Positions 1 to 10,946 of a stretch of 64,000 bases of DNA are shown here, piece by piece. A program made the translations under genes and the position numbers. The notes beneath the pieces were generated by a model. The model was not told the DNA's origin. It worked only from the letters and a program-made list of their open reading frames with translations, and did no database searches. The stretch is from Zingiber officinale (Eukaryota; Streptophyta; Magnoliopsida; Zingiberales; Zingiberaceae): positions 128,636,532 to 128,700,531 of the forward strand of contig NC_055996.1 in assembly GCF_018446385.1 (NCBI RefSeq), read 5' to 3'. Position 1 is the first letter of the stretch. The number at the start of each line of letters is the position of its first letter.

Positions 1-399
1 CAATCAAATCTTGAAAACATGCATTTCTTGCAAAAACCTGCCACAGAAAACTATGCTACTACTTCACTGTGTATGTAACAAGAAGAAGCAACTAATGGAT
101 CGCTAGGTTTCCAACAACTTGAAAAGAAGAATCGGTTTATGCAGTACAAGAGTGGATGCTGTCGTTAGACCCATTGCAAATAGAACCAGAGAAGGAATGT
201 ACTTCAAATAGTCAAAGAACACACCTCAAAGGTGAAATTGAACATTAAGAATGCATGTAAAATCAATATACTTTTGAGAGGAAAGAGTTCTGTGGAGCAT
301 TTATCAATCTAAATTTCCACTGATGGCAACCTCCATGGCTACATGCATTCAATTTGACAACGTATACATTCAAGGAAAAAAAGGTAAGGGAAGTATCAC

Positions 400-2784
400 C
401 TTAGTATCAATATCATCATCCCACTCAACATCGGTCTCTTCCTTAACAAAACTTGAAAAGTCATCCAAACAATTGGATACTTCAGTGCTTGAACTCTGTA
501 GTGTCAAATACATTTTTAGAAATTCACATTCATCTCAACATTAAAATAATTGCAGCAAAATAGTTGATGAGAGAAATAAACTGCAACAAGTGATGATTCT
601 CTAAATTGAATAAGTATCCAACATAAGCTCCATTTTGATACTTTCCTATTAAATTTTTCCCCCCAGAAAATCGGTGCTTATTTCAGTCCTTGTATAGGCT
701 AGTTTTTTTTTATTATTATTATTTATTAGGTTTAGTTAGTTTATTTCTTGGATGCTGTTTTATATCACGAGACGACCAATAAATGTCCTAATTAGGTGAT
801 ATGAGATCCTGACAAATACACACATTAATCGAGAAAGAGAGACCAAAGAAGATTTGGTTAGTAATGATAAAATAACATAAAATTCATTTAAATATAGATG
901 AGGAAATAGTAAGTGATCAAGCTCAATGGTATAGAAGGATCCATATAATCAACCTCCACTTAGTAGGATAAAGACTTAATTGTTGTTGTTGTTGTTGTTA
1001 TAAGATTCATTTTGATATACATATTTGCCTTATCTATGAGAAAATGTAGAGAATTGTAAGATTGCAATGACCACTCACCGACAGTTTGATAAGAACCTCT
1101 AATAACAACTCTGTATCAGCTTCACCTAACATAGATAAATTACAATTGATAAATATGACAGATGAGTGTTGAAAAACAGCATGAAAATGCTTCTTTTTTG
1201 GAACTATTAACATTTATTTATTATCAATATAAACCCACCATTTTCTTGGAAAACTTTGTCAACTAGAGCTGGTGCAAACCCCATGCCGACAAAGTAAGAC
1301 TTCAACTGACTAGAAGATGAGCTTGGAAAGCTTCGCTAGATTAAACAAAGAAAATTAGGTAAGAGGAAAGACACATCAAAAGTTAGTGATAAACTACGGA
1401 TATTTCTCTATGTTTGTAGGAATTCCTTCAACAATAGACATCGAAAATGTTGATCATTAGTTCTAGGCAAAAGATTGTTGTTGAAATACCCCGCAGATAA
1501 GAACACCTTGGGAGAAAGATATCAAGAACAACATGTTAAAATTGCTACACAAAATTAAAAAAAAACAAAAAGATATCCGCACAACCTGACAAGTCCAAAA
1601 ATTTGGAAATTAATATGAAAAATCAAACATTGACAGATAGTTTACCATGCTACCATATTCATCATGGTAGCTCGTTAGGTAATTAGAGTTTTGATTATTG
1701 TTGTAAGTTTACAACTCATGCAAGTCCCAACTATTTGTGGTCGCTAAGTTCCGTTGTATCGGTAAACATGCACCATGATTGAATACTTCTTGCAATAAAA
1801 ACAATATATCAATTTTCAGAAGAATATATCTTCTCAATAGAACATTTCATATCCATCTTAACTATTATGTACTAGGAATCGCAAGGGTTCAAAAGATCCA
1901 TGAAGCTGACCTCAAAAAGTTGGCGCGTACGAAGGATCACACACAGTTTACATTTATAATGTAGTCAGTTTCACAAAAAAAAATTTTAAAGAAAAAACAG
2001 TTTAAATCTTGTAAGCCTTCAAAGGTCATCATATTCTAAGAAAGTGATATGTATGTCCCACAGGTGTTGTGCTCTTACTAGCATATTCTTTTTGTTGTCC
2101 TCTATATCACCATAGACTCCCAGAAATTAGAAAACTACAGCCATCAAAGAAACGGAGATGTGTAATGGTGATAGTCTTTTCATAACGTGGCAAAAAGGGC
2201 TCCATACGGTGATATCTTAATGGCCAAGGATGAACATAAAATCAACGAATGCCAACAAATACAGCCATTAGTTCATCAATTAGAATCACCAATAAAATAA
2301 CTGCTTCTGATTCCTGCTTGCTTTACAATACTTGAAGCTTATTTGTTGATAAAGGTGAAACCTAGAATCTTCAATTAGTGATAAAGAACAAATAATTAAA
2401 GGGCTTGCATCCTGATTTGTTGCCAAATAAATTTCAGGAAGTTGAATTCCTCAATGAGCTCATAGGGGATGTAGGGGGGCGCATGCATGGAATTGTCATA
2501 TAGCTTTTTGTTACTCACACAATGAAAATGTCCTCAGTATAGAGGAACATAAGTTCTCAAATGACACAAAATGGAGAAGCCTCACAGCATATTATTGCAT
2601 GTAATTCCTCACAGCATACAAGGAACTAAAGATGAGAAGCATTGGAAGCAAAAAACATTACCTCATCTCCGGAATCCTGTGCACATCTCGATTTAGAAGC
2701 TGAGGAAGAGACCTGAGTTGTTCTTTGATCCACAATTTCAAGGTCAGATGAACTACCACTGTCTGAGCAATCTTCTATCTTAAC
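400..2784 (-). CDS. Partial DRM-like de novo DNA methyltransferase, N-terminal UBA region
   Basis: I read four coding exons on the minus strand: 2784-2662, 1335-1239, 1125-1079 and 495-400. Each is bounded by AG/GT and the frame is continuous (phases 0, 0, 1, 0). Exon 1 is acidic and serine-rich (DCSDSGSSSDLEIVD). Exons 2 and 3 join into a UBA-like domain (GMGFAPALVDKVFQENG, then TELLLEVLIKL). Exon 4 is acidic again (KEETDVEWDDDID). UBA repeats with acidic W-D-containing spacers are typical of the N-terminal half of plant DRM1/2/3 proteins, which act in RNA-directed DNA methylation in the nucleus. The catalytic domain would lie beyond the left edge, so the identity is an inference from the UBA part only. 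The start codon was not found; it should lie in an exon between 2785 and 3661. An unrelated UBA protein is the main alternative. Confidence 0.6.
900..999 (+). repeat. RTE-type LINE 3' tail fragment
   Basis: This stretch reads like the 3' end of the RTE element at 13374 in the opposite orientation: a conserved run with AAGGATCCATATAATC and CTTAGTAGGATAAAGACTTA, followed by a (TTG)n tail at about 979-998. No RTE coding sequence precedes it, so it is a 5'-truncated copy. It lies in the intron between exons 3 and 4 of the DRM-like gene. Confidence 0.7.
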
Positions 2785-3661
2785 CTATAGAAATTGGATT
2801 GAGGTGAAAAATGAAGTAAACAGTTGGCAGTTATTAACGAGATATTTAGTTTGCTCCCAATCAATACCATTTCTCTTGAAATCTCGTATCAATGAACCTT
2901 CGAGTTTGGCAGGCTCTACCTTTACAGTATATAAATAAATACCCCAAATGCCAATATACTCAATAATCCAAAAATATGGAATAGTTTATAAGTTAGCAGC
3001 CATCAGCAAAAGCAGTGATATTTTCTTGTGAAGCCATCTTAATCTGCCATCTGAAAAAAGTTCGAACATCAGACATGAAATAATCTGCGATAATGCATTG
3101 GAATGGGTAACGAACTCTCCGAGAACAACAGCAACGAACATTTTTGTTGACTTACAACTTACAAAAATTGAATAGAAAAACGCAAGTGTAGTAATGATGT
3201 AGCAGAACAGATGCAAAGCGTCAATACTTCGACATGCATAAGAATCAACATTTTTAGGCAGTAAGAAAGAGGAAATACGCGATAGATAACCATCAACAAT
3301 CATGGAAGCAACATGTCACAATCCACCCAATTTGCAGGGCAAGAAATCAAGCCCGTAACAAACATTTGCATTTTGAAAGGATACCAAGAAAAATACAATA
3401 ACCAAAAAAAAAAAAAATCTAAAACCCTAAAAGATTGCGAACTGAGACAATCCTCGAACGCAAACCAGAAAGCGCAACAAAATCAATTACTAATGAAGCA
3501 AAGTGTAGCTGTACCCGGAAAGCAGGCGTGAAGCTGAGATCATAGTAGATGCGATCCGAGGACTGAGGGAGAGAATCCGACCAAAGAACCTCAAATCGAT
3601 AGCACATCGATCGGAGCGACGCATTGTTTACTGGCAAAGCGGTACATAAAGCCGTGCTCAA
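2785..3661 (-). other. Upstream exon(s)/5' UTR region of the DRM-like gene
   Basis: This stretch should hold the start codon, first intron and 5' leader of the minus-strand gene. The part at about 3530-3661 is less AT-rich than its surroundings and looks like a leader exon; the AT-rich DNA beyond 3661 would then be promoter. I could not choose a start codon or first donor. Short ORFs here on both strands have no recognisable content. Confidence 0.35.
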
Positions 3662-6071
3662 TATCGAGGGTTTACTTCGACGATAATAACCTCCACAATA
3701 CCAAAAAATGACTAGAATTATTAGATTAAATATTTTTAAAATTAAAAAAAATCATATTCGTATTCGTAAAAAAAAGTATGAAATTCAAATTTCATTTATT
3801 TTTTAATTTTAAAATATTTTGATTTTTTGGTTCCACTCCAGTAATCTAGGTAAAACTATCCAAGTGCCTCCCATGTACTATCCTTATTATATTTCTTGTC
3901 TGAATCTTGAATCATAAATAATAATTATAAAGATGAATTTTGAATAAAGAATATATTATTTCTGAAATTATGGTATCTAGTAGGATATTTAGGTATTTCT
4001 AAATTTTTTTTTCTGTAAATAGGAGATGTAATCAAAGATGTTAAAGTTCTAGATTGATCATCGCTTCTCGATTTATTCCGATGGATAGTAAAAAATTTCC
4101 GTAAAATCGAATTAATAATCTCAGGAATAATCAATAAAATTAACTAAATTATTATTTTTAAATAATAGATATATTATAATAATTATGAAATCATATATAA
4201 CGATTATAACATGATTTTAAGTAAGCCAATAATATTTTAACAATTACAATTTTATAGCGACGAAAGTTATACACTACAGATGGAGTGAGACATTCTTTTC
4301 ATTAAAAAAAAATTCAAAATAGAAGGTCATGATTCCAAAAAATAGAGGACTTAACTGTTGCCCTTACTAAATTTATCCCCATATTTATTTTAAACTATTT
4401 AAATAAGCTTTCTTTGTTTGCAGTTTTAACTTTAAACAATATTTTGGCCACATGTCACTGCTAACTTATTTTAATGTTTCATCAGATAATAACATGGCTA
4501 ATATTTCAATAATATTCCGTTCAATTTGCCCATCCAAAATCATATTCAATTTCTCAATAAAATTATCCTATCAAAACTGACGATATTTAAAAAAAAAAGT
4601 TACATTTTTGAGCATTGACATCAATATATTTTGGGGAGGCATCTTGCTCTGGAGATGATTCTTGAAGACATCATGAACAAATTTTTCCAAAGCAATTTTT
4701 ATTAACTCCATTTGATGCTTGAACACCATTTGATCCGGTTTTCATCTGCAATAAGGGAGGGGAAAAAAAGTTAGAATACTCGAAGAATATCATTAGAGTA
4801 CTAATATACGAGTTTAATGGCGTCAGTCGAGCAAATTTAATCTGTGGAATAAATCAAGAGAAAAACTGGTGGAAGCAAGATAAATCTAACTGAGAAACTT
4901 AATTCTGAGGATTTTGATCAAAACGAACAGAATGAATGGCCCCAGCTTTTAAACCATAGACTACTATCCTTGTACAGTTGCTATTGATTCAGCTTGAGAC
5001 CCAATTCTTATCACTCTCTAGTTGGAGCCAATCCATTACTAAAGAAGCTTAGAGTGATCAGAATTTAGATGTTCTATAGAGTAGGCATTTGCATAGATAA
5101 CTGGCTATTAGTTTGGAGAACAAAGAGGCAAATTATTTTCATTAGATTGCATTGCTTAGTCGTATACTTACAGTCTCAAACCTCAAACACTTTGGGCATA
5201 AAAGTTTATCAGGATCCTGATTGCACAACTATTCAGTAAGCAAACCTCACGAGTTAAGCTTCTTAGTCCATTTCATGAACAGTCGCTGAATCATTTGTTA
5301 CACTCTCTGCTAGGTACAGGTATAGTTTCTGAAGAGGCTATGAAACCCACAGCCTAAAGTGAGTCAAAGATGGTAGTCATCTTCTTGTTGGTCCCATTAG
5401 ATTGCTGATTCCTCTGAAGTCCAAGTTTGTTTGCTTATGTAGCTCCCACGCTGCTATACAAGGCCATGACCAAAAAGATAATTCCAACGTGTATAAACAT
5501 AAATCCTTTTGGCACACTCGTAATCAAATGTGATAAATAGAGTCATTTCCTCTTTTTCATGCTAATAACTAACCAGAAACACAAGTTTGTATGATGAAAA
5601 ATAAATAATCAGGCATAGAATTTTGAAGGTCTATTTTGTTGGAAGTCTAGAAACTCACACTTTGTTTGTTGTTTTTGTAGTTGTAAACTGGCTGCTTTAA
5701 ATACCATTTCATGTTTCCATTCCTTGTGTTCTCACTTAACACCAGCAGCAGCTTCATTCTTGAATAAAAATAGTACAGGAGAAACCGGTCTAAGGTGTCC
5801 GAAGAATGAAGGATAACCTGTATGAGTTGTCTTCACCGCATCAGAAACCTGAGAAGAAAGAAACAGGAAGATAAATATATTTGCTAGTTTAATGTAACAG
5901 CTATATCTACTACCACAACTACCAATTACAGACATCATTATATACAGAGTATTTTATCAACTGTAATCAAGGATCAGCAAGAAACATGAGGGATAACAAG
6001 AAAGACTGCAGGCAAAAAAATGATACCTGTACTTGGTATCTTGTGGGAAGTGATCACAAGGAGACTGGAAT
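3662..6071. other. Intergenic DNA and probable 3' UTR of the PPR gene
   Basis: The stretch is AT-rich from 3662 to about 4600 and I see no coding exon. The minus-strand DNA just below the PPR stop (about 5730-6071, and possibly a block ending near 4750 that follows a TTGCAG acceptor-like site) could be a spliced 3' UTR. No repeats or RNA genes were recognised. Confidence 0.3.
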
Positions 6072-8186
6072 TCACCAATAATCCCTGCAAGAACAAAATC
6101 CATCCTGGAAATGGTGGAATCTGTTGGTATCTCTTAAAATGATTGTGCGCCCTGTGATTTTCGCTATCAACTTGATTGCTGAATGGCAATCCCCACATAC
6201 CCGGAGGTTCTTCATAACACGGATTGGCAATCCTTCTGGAATCTTCAGTATTCCAAATGCCACTGCCAGCCTCTCACTGTGGTACCTTAAGTTATGAGCT
6301 TTTTCCTCTTCGTCAACATCATGGAGGGCGAAAGCACCATCTGGGGAGTACCCTGCCGTTTTCATCTCTGCGTCTAAATGCTCCAACTTGTTCATTATAG
6401 CAGCATACTCAGGATCTGCTGAAACATCACCTGAAGTGAACATATGCATTTTCTTGTTGAACTCTATCCAGCTACAACCGGGGGACTTGCTCACATTCCT
6501 TGAGCTCATCACCTTCCTCAAGTCTGCAACATCTTCCCATCTCCCACTTGAAGCATAAATGTTGGATAGCAAAACATAGTGACCGGCATTACCAGGCTCT
6601 AAATGTACAAGCTTCTTGGCAGCAACCTCAGCAATTTCTGCATTCCTGTGCGTCCGACATGCACCTAAAAGAGCACCCCAGACAACAGCATCAGCTTCCA
6701 TCGGCATCTCCTTGATCAGATTCACTGCTTCAATGACACGTCCTGATCGACCAAGCAGATCAATCATGCATGAATAATGCTCAATTCTTAGTTCCACTAA
6801 ATGCTCAGAACTCATGGACTGGAAAATTTCTTGCCCTTCTTTAACCTTTCCTGCATAACTACAAGCCAACAGGACCCCTATGTACGTTATCTCATCTGGC
6901 ACCATGCCCACAACTCTCATATCATCAAATACACTCAAAGCTTTCTCCCCTAGACCATGTTGGGCATATGCAGTGATCATGGAATTCCACATGACAACAT
7001 CCTTTCTGTCAAAGTTATCAAATACTATCTTGGCTTTGTCAAGCTCACCACATTTCACATACATGGTTAGTAAAGCCGAGACAATGAAGACATCTTCACT
7101 AAAATGAGACCTCACTAACGCCGCATGAACCTCCCTTCCCAAGTTAAGAATTGCTAGGCTGGAACAAACAACGAGTACACTAACAATCGAAGCAAAATTT
7201 GGTCGAATCCCATTCATTTGCATGCAACGGAAGTAGGCAAGAGCTTCCACTTGGAGTCCATTTTGTTCGAATATCTTGACAATGGCACTCCATGCCCCAT
7301 CATCACGCTCTACCATCTCATCAAAAACCTTTTTTGCTTCCCTCACCATCCCATGCTGCCCAAACCCAAGAATCATAGCATTGCAGGCGACCACTGATTT
7401 CTCTGGCATCACTTGAAAAAGTGTGGCTGCCTCTTTAACACGGTTAGACTGAGCATATCCAGTGATTATTGCTGTCCAAGTGACGTCATTCCTCTCAGGC
7501 ATTACTTCGAACAGCTTCCGAGCGAGATCGAGCTGAAGGTTCTGGGCATACCCAGAGATCATGGCTGTCCAGGATATGACATTCCTCTTTGGCATGTTGT
7601 CGAACAGCTCCCTGGCGTCAGTGGTGCGACCAACCGTGCAATAACCTGATATCATTGCCGTCCAGGCGACGACGTCCTTCTCTGGCATCTGGTCAAAGAG
7701 CCTCCTAGCGTCGTCGATACGGTCGTCCTGAATGAGACCGCCAAGCATGACGGTCCAAGACACGACACTGCGTTCGGGCATGCAGAGAAAGAGCTCCTCC
7801 GCCTCAGCGACCCGCCCGTGCTGGATGTAACCGCGAACCATGGTGGTCCACGAGACAACGTTGGGGTGGGGGATGGAGTCGAAGAAGGCGCGAGCCTTCG
7901 GGAGGCATCCGCGAGAACGGAGAATACCGGAGAGCATAGCGTTGTACGAGCTGGTGTCCCGCAGGGGCATTCGGTCGAACAGGTGGCGTGCAAGGAGCGG
8001 CTGGTGGTTGAGGAAGTAGGAAGCGATGAGGGAATTGAAGGAAACAACGTCGCGCTCCGGCATAGCGTGGAAGACTTTCTCAGCCTCCTCGATGCGCCCG
8101 AGGCGGCCATAGCGGTGGATGAGGGAGTTAGAACGAAGGATCGCCGGAGTGGCGGTGGCGCGGAGGCGCAGCGGCGGGAACCGCAT
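6072..8186 (-). CDS. DYW-class pentatricopeptide repeat protein, organellar RNA editing factor type
   Basis: Intact intronless ORF of 704 residues. The N-terminus is Arg-rich with few acidic residues (MRFPPLRLRATATP), as in an organellar transit peptide. Tandem PLS-type PPR motifs run from about residue 15 to 480 (repeated 'VVSWTAMISGY' and 'A..LF..MPE' patterns). E/E+ motifs follow, with the PG box (SPGCSWIE) at 568-575. The C-terminus is a full DYW deaminase domain: HSE at 636-638, C664 and C667 of CGDC, and the terminal CSCRDYW. These proteins bind organelle transcripts in a sequence-specific way, and the DYW domain carries out C-to-U editing. Length and order closely resemble the Arabidopsis protein At1g56690, annotated as mitochondrial; orthology is inferred from memory of that family. 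No lesion was seen. The AUG at 8186 is the only plausible start. Confidence 0.93.
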   Translation of the reverse strand: MRFPPLRLRATATPAILRSNSLIHRYGRLGRIEEAEKVFHAMPERDVVSFNSLIASYFLNHQPLLARHLFDRMPLRDTSSYNAMLSGILRSRGCLPKARAFFDSIPHPNVVSWTTMVRGYIQHGRVAEAEELFLCMPERSVVSWTVMLGGLIQDDRIDDARRLFDQMPEKDVVAWTAMISGYCTVGRTTDARELFDNMPKRNVISWTAMISGYAQNLQLDLARKLFEVMPERNDVTWTAIITGYAQSNRVKEAATLFQVMPEKSVVACNAMILGFGQHGMVREAKKVFDEMVERDDGAWSAIVKIFEQNGLQVEALAYFRCMQMNGIRPNFASIVSVLVVCSSLAILNLGREVHAALVRSHFSEDVFIVSALLTMYVKCGELDKAKIVFDNFDRKDVVMWNSMITAYAQHGLGEKALSVFDDMRVVGMVPDEITYIGVLLACSYAGKVKEGQEIFQSMSSEHLVELRIEHYSCMIDLLGRSGRVIEAVNLIKEMPMEADAVVWGALLGACRTHRNAEIAEVAAKKLVHLEPGNAGHYVLLSNIYASSGRWEDVADLRKVMSSRNVSKSPGCSWIEFNKKMHMFTSGDVSADPEYAAIMNKLEHLDAEMKTAGYSPDGAFALHDVDEEEKAHNLRYHSERLAVAFGILKIPEGLPIRVMKNLRVCGDCHSAIKLIAKITGRTIILRDTNRFHHFQDGFCSCRDYW

Positions 8187-8333
8187 GAGTACCGCGTAGA
8201 ATATGAAATTTTCATTCGCAGTTGTAAAATTATATCAAAAAATACAAACTGTTTCTTAACCTAAAGTTTTAAATTAGAAATATGAGAACTTTAAAATTAC
8301 AACAAGGTATTACATTAAAAATCTATTTTCACT

Positions 8334-8935
8334 TGGAGTTGTAAACAAGTCAAGTTGAGTCGAACTTTGAGGTGTTCAAACTTATTTGATAAAGTAATCA
8401 AGCCGAGCCGAACCGAGTTTAAAATGAACCAAGCTTTTGAATGAGTGTTCAAACTTAGCTTGGTTTATTTTTTATGAGTTTGAGCTTGTTTGAAGCTTGA
8501 CTTGAGCTTGGTTTGTTTAGATGTTATCAAGCTCTCAATTCAAGCTTACCTTGAGCTTGGTTTAAGCTTGGCTTGAGCTTGGTTCGAGCTTGATTCGTTT
8601 AGATTTTCTCAAGCTCTCAATTCAAGCTTGTTTGATTGTTTAGAACTTTTAGTTGTTTGATTTGGTATTGAGCTTGATAATTTAAATTTATTTATTTATT
8701 TTATTATTTATTTAACATATTAAAAAGAGTTTTATTAATAAATATGGTTCGTAAATATTGTTCACGAACGTTAACGAGTTGAGCACATATATGTTCAAGC
8801 TTGTTTGTTTAGCTTAACGAGCTGTTCAAACTTATTTGTTTAATTAATCTTATGTATATTGAACGAACATAAACAAGTTCTTATCAAGCCGAACACCAAA
8901 TTTATTCACGAATGCTTGATTTATTTACAACCCTA
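8334..8935. mobile_element. hAT-type MITE, copy 1
   Basis: Non-coding 602-bp element flanked by a perfect 8-bp target duplication TTTTCACT (8326-8333 and 8936-8943). Its ends are short, slightly diverged inverted repeats: TGGAGTTGTAAAC on the left and the complement of TTTACAACCCTA on the right. The interior is full of GAGCTTG/AAGCTTG motifs. It is clearly related along its whole length to the element at 38238. The 8-bp duplication and TAGGG-type ends fit the hAT superfamily. It has no transposase, so it would depend on a source elsewhere. Confidence 0.85.
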
Positions 8936-8943
8936 TTTTCACT

Positions 8944-10630
8944 TATTTGTTTTAACGAATCAATCACTGAAATGCCATGTTTTAAATTAATCAGTAGATT
9001 AAATTTGATAAAATGAAAGGACGGAATTAACCTGGTAATGATGGAGCCGTAAAATATCTTCTTAATTTTTTTAATATAAGAATAAGTTTTAATTTTGATA
9101 AATTAATAAATAATTTTTTTTAATGAACAGTTGATCTAAAAATATTGGATAATTCATGGTTGAATGGTTAACTAAAAAAATAAACAGAACTAACTTCCCA
9201 TGTGTCTAGAACAGATGATGCACCCTCACGGATTTCATTTTCTCAAGGAATAAGTTTTTTCACCTAAAGACCGCTTAGTATCGTGATTTACTTCTCTTCC
9301 GCAAGGAGACAAGCGCTATCACCTTTGCATCACATAGAAACAGATGATGCATTCACTCAACCAACCATAGTCATAATGATATCATTAAAGAGTCTCAAGT
9401 GGGCATTGAAAGCAAAGCGATCCCAGCACATGAGGCAACTGTTTAACCCCTACAGAGCAGATGTGTGTTTGTGCAGGACCAGCAAGCAGAGGTGGGCACC
9501 TCAGGAATTCAATTCAAAGGCATTATGATTGCAAAATCTGTGTTGAGCAGGTGGTTCTGTGGTAGACAAGTGTTAGTGGTTAGCCTAAAGTGTGTAGGAA
9601 GCCGCCCACACATCCAATCACAGCTGTGGCGCTGTGAGGTTCATGCTTGCTTGTTCGCTCCTGGCCCATTTGCCCACCATCATCTCTTCTTCCATTCATG
9701 TCTGGTGTTCATTAATCACCTACAATTTGTCATCATGTTCTAACTTTAGCATATATCTTCAAAAGCCCGGGCTTTGGTGCCGTAGTAGAGTATCTATATA
9801 GTCTCTCAAACATTCATAATTCGATTGCCAATTACTACCCACCGTAAGATATTTTCTTGGAATTACAAAGCTAGAATGTTAGGCTATTGGGTATGAAAAT
9901 TTTTTTGTTAGACTAGATCGATCATTTTCAAAATTAAGCAATCCAAAGAGTTGAATATCTAATGCTTGCTAAAAAACAAAGCGTATATCTTAATAGTAGT
10001 TATCAAATATAATTATTATAATAACTATGGATTGTAGCCCGTCACAAATAAGAGTAATTTTGAAAAGTAGTATGAGTAGAGTTGAGATAGAAAGTTATTT
10101 TAATAATAAATGAAAAAAAAAACTGATAATGAACGTCCACTTTTGCCCTATCTCTTTTGTTTTGTTTGTAGGCATACAATTCCTAGCTCATTTCCATGAT
10201 ACGAACAGAGACCTTGTATAAATGATCTGTCAGAGCCACAGAGGATGTCATCTGTTAAGAGTTCTTCTGCTTAAATTTTAATGTTGACTAAAATTATTAT
10301 AATATATCCTTGAAGCAAAGCATGTGAGCGAGTTGATGAGCATTGTTGTCCTCATGCATGCGCAAACCAATGTCGATTTTGGCCAGATTCATTTCAAGTG
10401 CGAATTAGAACTTGTATAGTTTCTTTGCTTCTTTCCATTAATTTTCTTAGCACATTAGCATGCAAACAAAAGGATTGAAAAGATTCATAATCTTTTATAC
10501 ATCTCCATGGGTCAAGGAAGAATGATATACTCTGCACACACAGAACATACTTAATTAACAAGTCAAACGAAGCAAGCTGATGCCTGCAATTACAAGACAC
10601 ATTTCCACTGATTACAATAAGCACGCATAA
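8944..10630. other. Intergenic, nothing recognised
   Basis: This lies between the MITE and the 3' end of the TAS3 transcript. Short ORFs occur, for example around 9283-9743, but show no family resemblance, splice structure or codon pattern that would support a gene. I see no tRNA, repeat array or transposon end. Confidence 0.4.
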
Positions 10631-10657
10631 GCAATTACACGAGTGTTGGAGATCAAC

Positions 10658-10663
10658 TTTATT
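10658..10663 (-). promoter_or_regulatory. Candidate polyadenylation signal of TAS3
   Basis: AATAAA on the minus strand, about 35 nt downstream of the 3' miR390 site. It is correctly placed to end the precursor near 10635. This is inference from motif and position only. Confidence 0.4.
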
Positions 10664-10696
10664 CTCATGAAAACAAATGAAATACACATGGAAGTG

Positions 10697-10717
10697 CAGC
10701 TCAGGAGGGATAGAGAA
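10697..10717 (-). promoter_or_regulatory. 3' miR390 target site, cleavable
   Basis: Transcript complementary to miR390. The plus strand shows AGCTCAGGAGGGATAG, identical to miR390 positions 2-17, so pairing across positions 10-11 is perfect. Mismatches fall only at positions 1, 18, 20 and 21. The predicted cut lies between 10706 and 10707 and sets the siRNA register. Confidence 0.93.
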
Positions 10718-10811
10718 AAGAGGTGGGCAAGAGGAGGGCGAGAAGGGAGAAATATAGTTCGCATTGACTCACTCATGGGGGAGAGTGAGGCAAGAGAGAT
10801 AAATGGAGAAT

Positions 10812-10832
10812 TGGGTCTTACAAGGTCAAGAA
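10812..10832 (-). ncRNA. tasiARF unit, register D6(+)
   Basis: The transcript begins TTCTTGACCTTGTAAGACCC and differs from the Arabidopsis TAS3 tasiARF only at the last base. It occupies the sixth 21-nt register upstream of the predicted miR390 cut. The expected function is AGO1-dependent silencing of ARF2/3/4-type mRNAs. Confidence 0.93.
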
Positions 10833-10853
10833 AAGGTCTTACAAGGTCAAGAA
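10833..10853 (-). ncRNA. tasiARF unit, register D7(+)
   Basis: The transcript begins TTCTTGACCTTGTAAGACCT and directly abuts the downstream unit, in the seventh register. Tandem tasiARFs are typical of the long type of TAS3 gene. The first 19 nt match its neighbour exactly and the last two differ. Confidence 0.93.
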
Positions 10854-10916
10854 CAATCAACTCAAAAAAATTGGAAAACAAAAAAAAAAAAGGACAAAGG
10901 TGAAGAGGGATGAGAG

Positions 10917-10937
10917 AAGCTCAGCTGAGATAACGCC
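10917..10937 (-). promoter_or_regulatory. 5' miR390 target site, predicted non-cleavable
   Basis: Compared with miR390 in plus-strand sense (AAGCTCAG then AAC-GCC end), the site is mispaired at positions 9 and 10 and has G:U wobbles at 12 and 17; all other positions pair. Mismatch at the slicing position is the known hallmark of the 5' TAS3 site, which binds AGO7-miR390 without being cut. Its lower boundary lies exactly 210 nt (ten registers) from the 3' cleavage point. Confidence 0.9.
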
Positions 10938-10946
10938 AATGCAAAG

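Noticed and set aside
9283-9743. Two overlapping plus-strand ORFs as a small gene
   Set aside because: There is no domain, no splice support and no codon bias, and composition is as in the neighbouring intergenic DNA.
10697-10717. A miR390 gene, because the plus strand carries 16 bases identical to miR390
   Set aside because: There is no partner strand able to form a miRNA hairpin nearby, and the minus-strand context (second site, tasiARFs in phase) shows this is a target site in TAS3.
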